This document shows positions 60,801 to 64,000 of a stretch of 64,000 nt of DNA, piece after piece. The notes under the pieces were generated by a model. It made no database searches. It saw only the letters and a list, made by a program, of their open reading frames with translations, and was not told the DNA's origin. The first letter of the stretch is position 1. The number at the start of each line of letters is the position of its first letter. Both the position numbers and the translations under genes were made by a program. The stretch comes from Burhinus oedicnemus (Eukaryota > Chordata > Aves > Charadriiformes > Burhinidae). Location of the stretch: positions 3,225,351 through 3,289,350 of the forward strand of contig VFFE01007605.1 in NCBI GenBank assembly GCA_008921705.1, written 5' to 3'.

Positions 60801-63800
60801 TATCTGCAGTAAAATATTTTGCCTTACAGTTGTTGTCCTGAATCCAGCCAGGACCAGCAGTGAATGAAAGTCATCCTCTTCAAGGAGCTGTGGGGTGGCC
60901 TCTGAAATCAATTTCTGATGGTCGCAAAAACTCAGTCAACAGAAAATCTCAGCACCACAATTACTCCTGACACCAAAAGGGAGGCAGAGAACTGAAGGGA
61001 CAGAAAAAGTAATGATGTTTGCAATCTAAAAGAACATACACTGATCTAGAGCTTTCTACCTCTTTAGCAAGAACCTTTACCTTCAACAACGTCGAAAATG
61101 GTAGAGCAAAAAAAGCTATGTTCACATGTAACTCAGGTGGAGCTGGGGAGGCTGGATTAGAGTTAGGATCTAAAGAAAACATTAAAGAGTCATATTCCTT
61201 GTTTTGCATAGGGCAGTACACATGAAAAAAAACACCTAAAGCACAGAAATAAGCATAATTCATTTTCTTTCACCTAATCTGGTCATCTGCAAAGAGACCT
61301 GGATAGCATTACACACACGGAAAACCAAAATGGTAAGAACCCAAGCGGAGGCAATGATTTGAACAATTAAATGAAGAAATTCAAGCAGAATGAGAAGAAG
61401 ATGAAAGAGAATTTCTAAAGGACGTCGTTCGGAGTTGTTCTGCAGGCCTTCGCAGCATCAAGTCCTGCTTGGGTCCAAGAGCAGGACACGAGATTTTACC
61501 ACTTCTGTATTTTCCTTCATAAACTAGAGATTATAGCTTTGTGGCTTAATTAACCAGAACTAATTCTCTTTTATTGTTGAAGCACAATACTGACAAAATG
61601 ACAAAAATCCGTCATTGATCCAGCAAGAAAAAAAAACATTTGAAATGTGGACAGAGACAAACTGGGAGGCAAAGTCACCCCTGACTTTCCCAAGCAAGAT
61701 TTCATTTAGTCTGAAGATCTAACTGCCCTACGCTTAGTGCACAGCAGACTGCAGGCTCCTGGTGAATCTGGAGAGCGCGCCGTAAGCCCTACCAGCTCCC
61801 AGACCACATGAATCATGCCTTAGGATTTTAAAATTCAAAACATGTAAGAAAAATGATCCCTTTTGATACCACCGAGGTCCCAAAATGTCTTCGGGACTGG
61901 GATTTAGCTTTCACTACTCTGTCGGTGGATGAAGTTCCCCCCTCAAGAGCCAGTTTGCAACATCTGGAAGAGCCTTGGCCCATTGCAGCGATGAAGTTAT
62001 CACCTGGGAATGTTTCGGACAGGTAATGATAAAGAAAACAATGATGGCACTCGGGGCAGGTTTTTTCCACATCTGTCAGAGGCAGAGGTGTTGCGCATGT
62101 GAGCAAGTGGAGAATTCACAAGCTAATTTAGCAAAGAAAAGGAAGTTTGACAGGCTTTGAGGTAAAGTCAGTTAAAGTAATGGTATAGTAGTGAGGTAAA
62201 ATAACCGGAGATACGAACCCCACATCACCCTAATCTCTGTTCTATCAATTGCATTGAAAGAGGCTGAGAAAAAAGTCTGTATCTCATGCCGTCAGAAATA
62301 AACATTTTTTGAGACTAGACTGCTGGCAACACACCATGTGAAATGTTGCATCCTACCAGGAGCTGACCTGCTGCAATATCCTTCAGTTTATCATAAACTT
62401 TAAAATTTTATGAATACCTAGGCGTGCTCAAGAAAGGCATATGAGTGGTTGCTATTGAGATCCAACAGGACTTACGCAGCAGAGACCTCCGAGTACCCAC
62501 TCAACAGAGCTTTTATGTATCAAAACGAGAAAAATTTACAAACTAGGTCCTTTATCTTGCATGTATAAATCCAACACTTGCAAATACAAATATATACAAA
62601 TAATTGTATGCACAAATTGTCAGGCTGGTTTTGACAAGACCATCCGTATATGTCAAATCATTTACCTACGTGAGTGTCTGCGGGTCCCAGCCTTATGCAG
62701 AGCAAAGGCTGTGGGAACATTGCCCATGGAAGAGGCAGTAACCATCAATTTAGCAAGACAAGGCATTTATGGCCATAAATCTGTAGTGTCCATACAAATC
62801 ACACAAGACCTGAGTTTTTAAGAACTAATATATAGGTTGTGCTGCTTGGACTTTGGTGCTCTCTCCGTGGGACCCTTACCCACAGATGGTGAAGCTGCCC
62901 CAGTTCAAACCTCTCTTGTAGACAGGTTGTGCAGTGTAAGCCACAATTTGTATCACAAGCTTACCCCAGATAGCCCGTATTCATGATCTGAGAGAATTAA
63001 AGAACTGAAAAGGGATTAAACCAATAAAACACGTAGACATTAAACAGCCGCCTTCAGAATTTTATCTAGAAACCTACACTATTTTTAGAGAATGATACCC
63101 TTTGTGATGAGCATGTTAACTGTGGTATGGAAAGGAGTGAAGAATTACATCTCTGAATGGTATCAAAGAATTACACTCCTTGCCACAGAAATCCGTAGGA
63201 TTGAAAAAAACACCATATAAAGATGGTCTTGGATCCTCTGGGAGTCTTGTACATGGGCACATCCTACCTGGAAGTAAGTTTCTTAGGAATCTGAGGACAC
63301 GGCTCTTTTCTGGAATAACTCATAAGCAACAAGAGCCAAAAATTAGGAAGAGCTTCTGCCGGAGAGAAAGAGCAAAAGGAGATCACACAAACCCGGGGAA
63401 AACGCAGAGCCCTGGGATAACGAAAGCTTGAGAGCTTTCCCAACTGCTGACAGTACGCAGACCATGCCCATGCCAATTCACTGCAGCTGGACATCCAGCC
63501 CTAGCTACAAAGGTAGGTGCCCAAGGATGTCACTCCAGCTCCGAAGCTAAAGAAAACAGATTACCCACCAGCGAAGAGATCATTTTTGCCACTAACGTGT
63601 TTTGCAAATGTAGGATACAGCACTCCCAACTTCTGCCTTTACTTGTCATTCTGTGTGTGCATAGCAGCAGATCCAATTCTTTCCTGATGAGATAAAGCAC
63701 TTCTGCACAGTGCTTGTACTAAAGGCAAATTGTAAATGCAAGGGTTATAATTTATTTACGTACATTAGAAACTGGCTAATTTGCACTAGTGACTAGATAC

Positions 63801-64000
63801 CCTATTGAAGGTTTTCATATTTTATGAATCAGCAAGCAAGCTAATGAACAAACAATTAAGGAGTGAACAAAGAAATGTAGTTTGTTTGTTAGTTTTAGTG
63901 AGCTCTAATAAGATATTATATTAGTGAAGACATTTGGTTCAAGCGATGCAGTCTAGACATAACCCACACCATGCGCTAAGATATTTTAGAAAAGAAGTGA
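54835..64000. other. Noncoding stretch to the window end
   Basis: No exon could be supported; exons of VDAC1, the next gene in the human order, were looked for and not seen. Degenerate TTAGGG/CCTAA words occur at 55.45-56.55 kb. A short GT run lies near 57705-57717. The stretch 58.3-58.55 kb may be an old, unidentifiable interspersed repeat. Confidence 0.5.

Overview
The window is nuclear DNA from a vertebrate, almost certainly a bird. Two multi-exon genes can be read from splice sites and conserved protein sequence. Four 3' fragments of CR1 LINEs are present, some ending in the ATTCTATG-type tail typical of avian genomes, together with pentanucleotide satellites. I see no bacterial genes, tRNAs, rRNAs or CRISPR arrays. 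Nearly all open frames of 60-200 codons in the window are chance frames.

Left part (1-10.4 kb, AT-rich): the last four coding exons of SKP1 on the + strand, encoding residues 34-163 of the 163-residue human protein. The first 33 residues lie upstream of position 1. A long 3' UTR with several poly(A) signals follows.

Centre (10.4-32.7 kb, GC-richer): nine coding exons of TCF7 (T-cell factor 1) on the - strand. They run from the middle of the protein (32.7 kb) through the HMG box to the C-clamp 'E-tail' and a stop codon at 11.8 kb. All splice phases agree. The nine exons join to 1116 nt (371 codons plus stop), or 1029 nt without an 87-nt cassette exon. SKP1 and TCF7 are therefore tail-to-tail, as they are neighbours in human 5q31. 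The amino-terminal beta-catenin-binding exons were not found, either here or to the right.

Right part (32.7-64 kb): no gene that I can defend. It holds a large CR1 fragment with reverse-transcriptase sequence, two short CR1 tails, (TTCTA)n and (TTCTA)n/(TTCCA)n arrays, an 18-bp minisatellite, a possible ancient conserved element near 45 kb and two weak exon candidates. It is probably the TCF7 5' intron and/or flank.

The most unusual items are a near-perfect 48-bp-arm palindrome inside a TCF7 intron (20.75-20.85 kb), a 216-nt stop-free intron that splits the HMG box and could be retained in frame, and the cassette and C-clamp exons that define TCF7 isoforms. I do not see a convincing undescribed biological system. 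The window reads as an ordinary avian locus with a few features worth checking.
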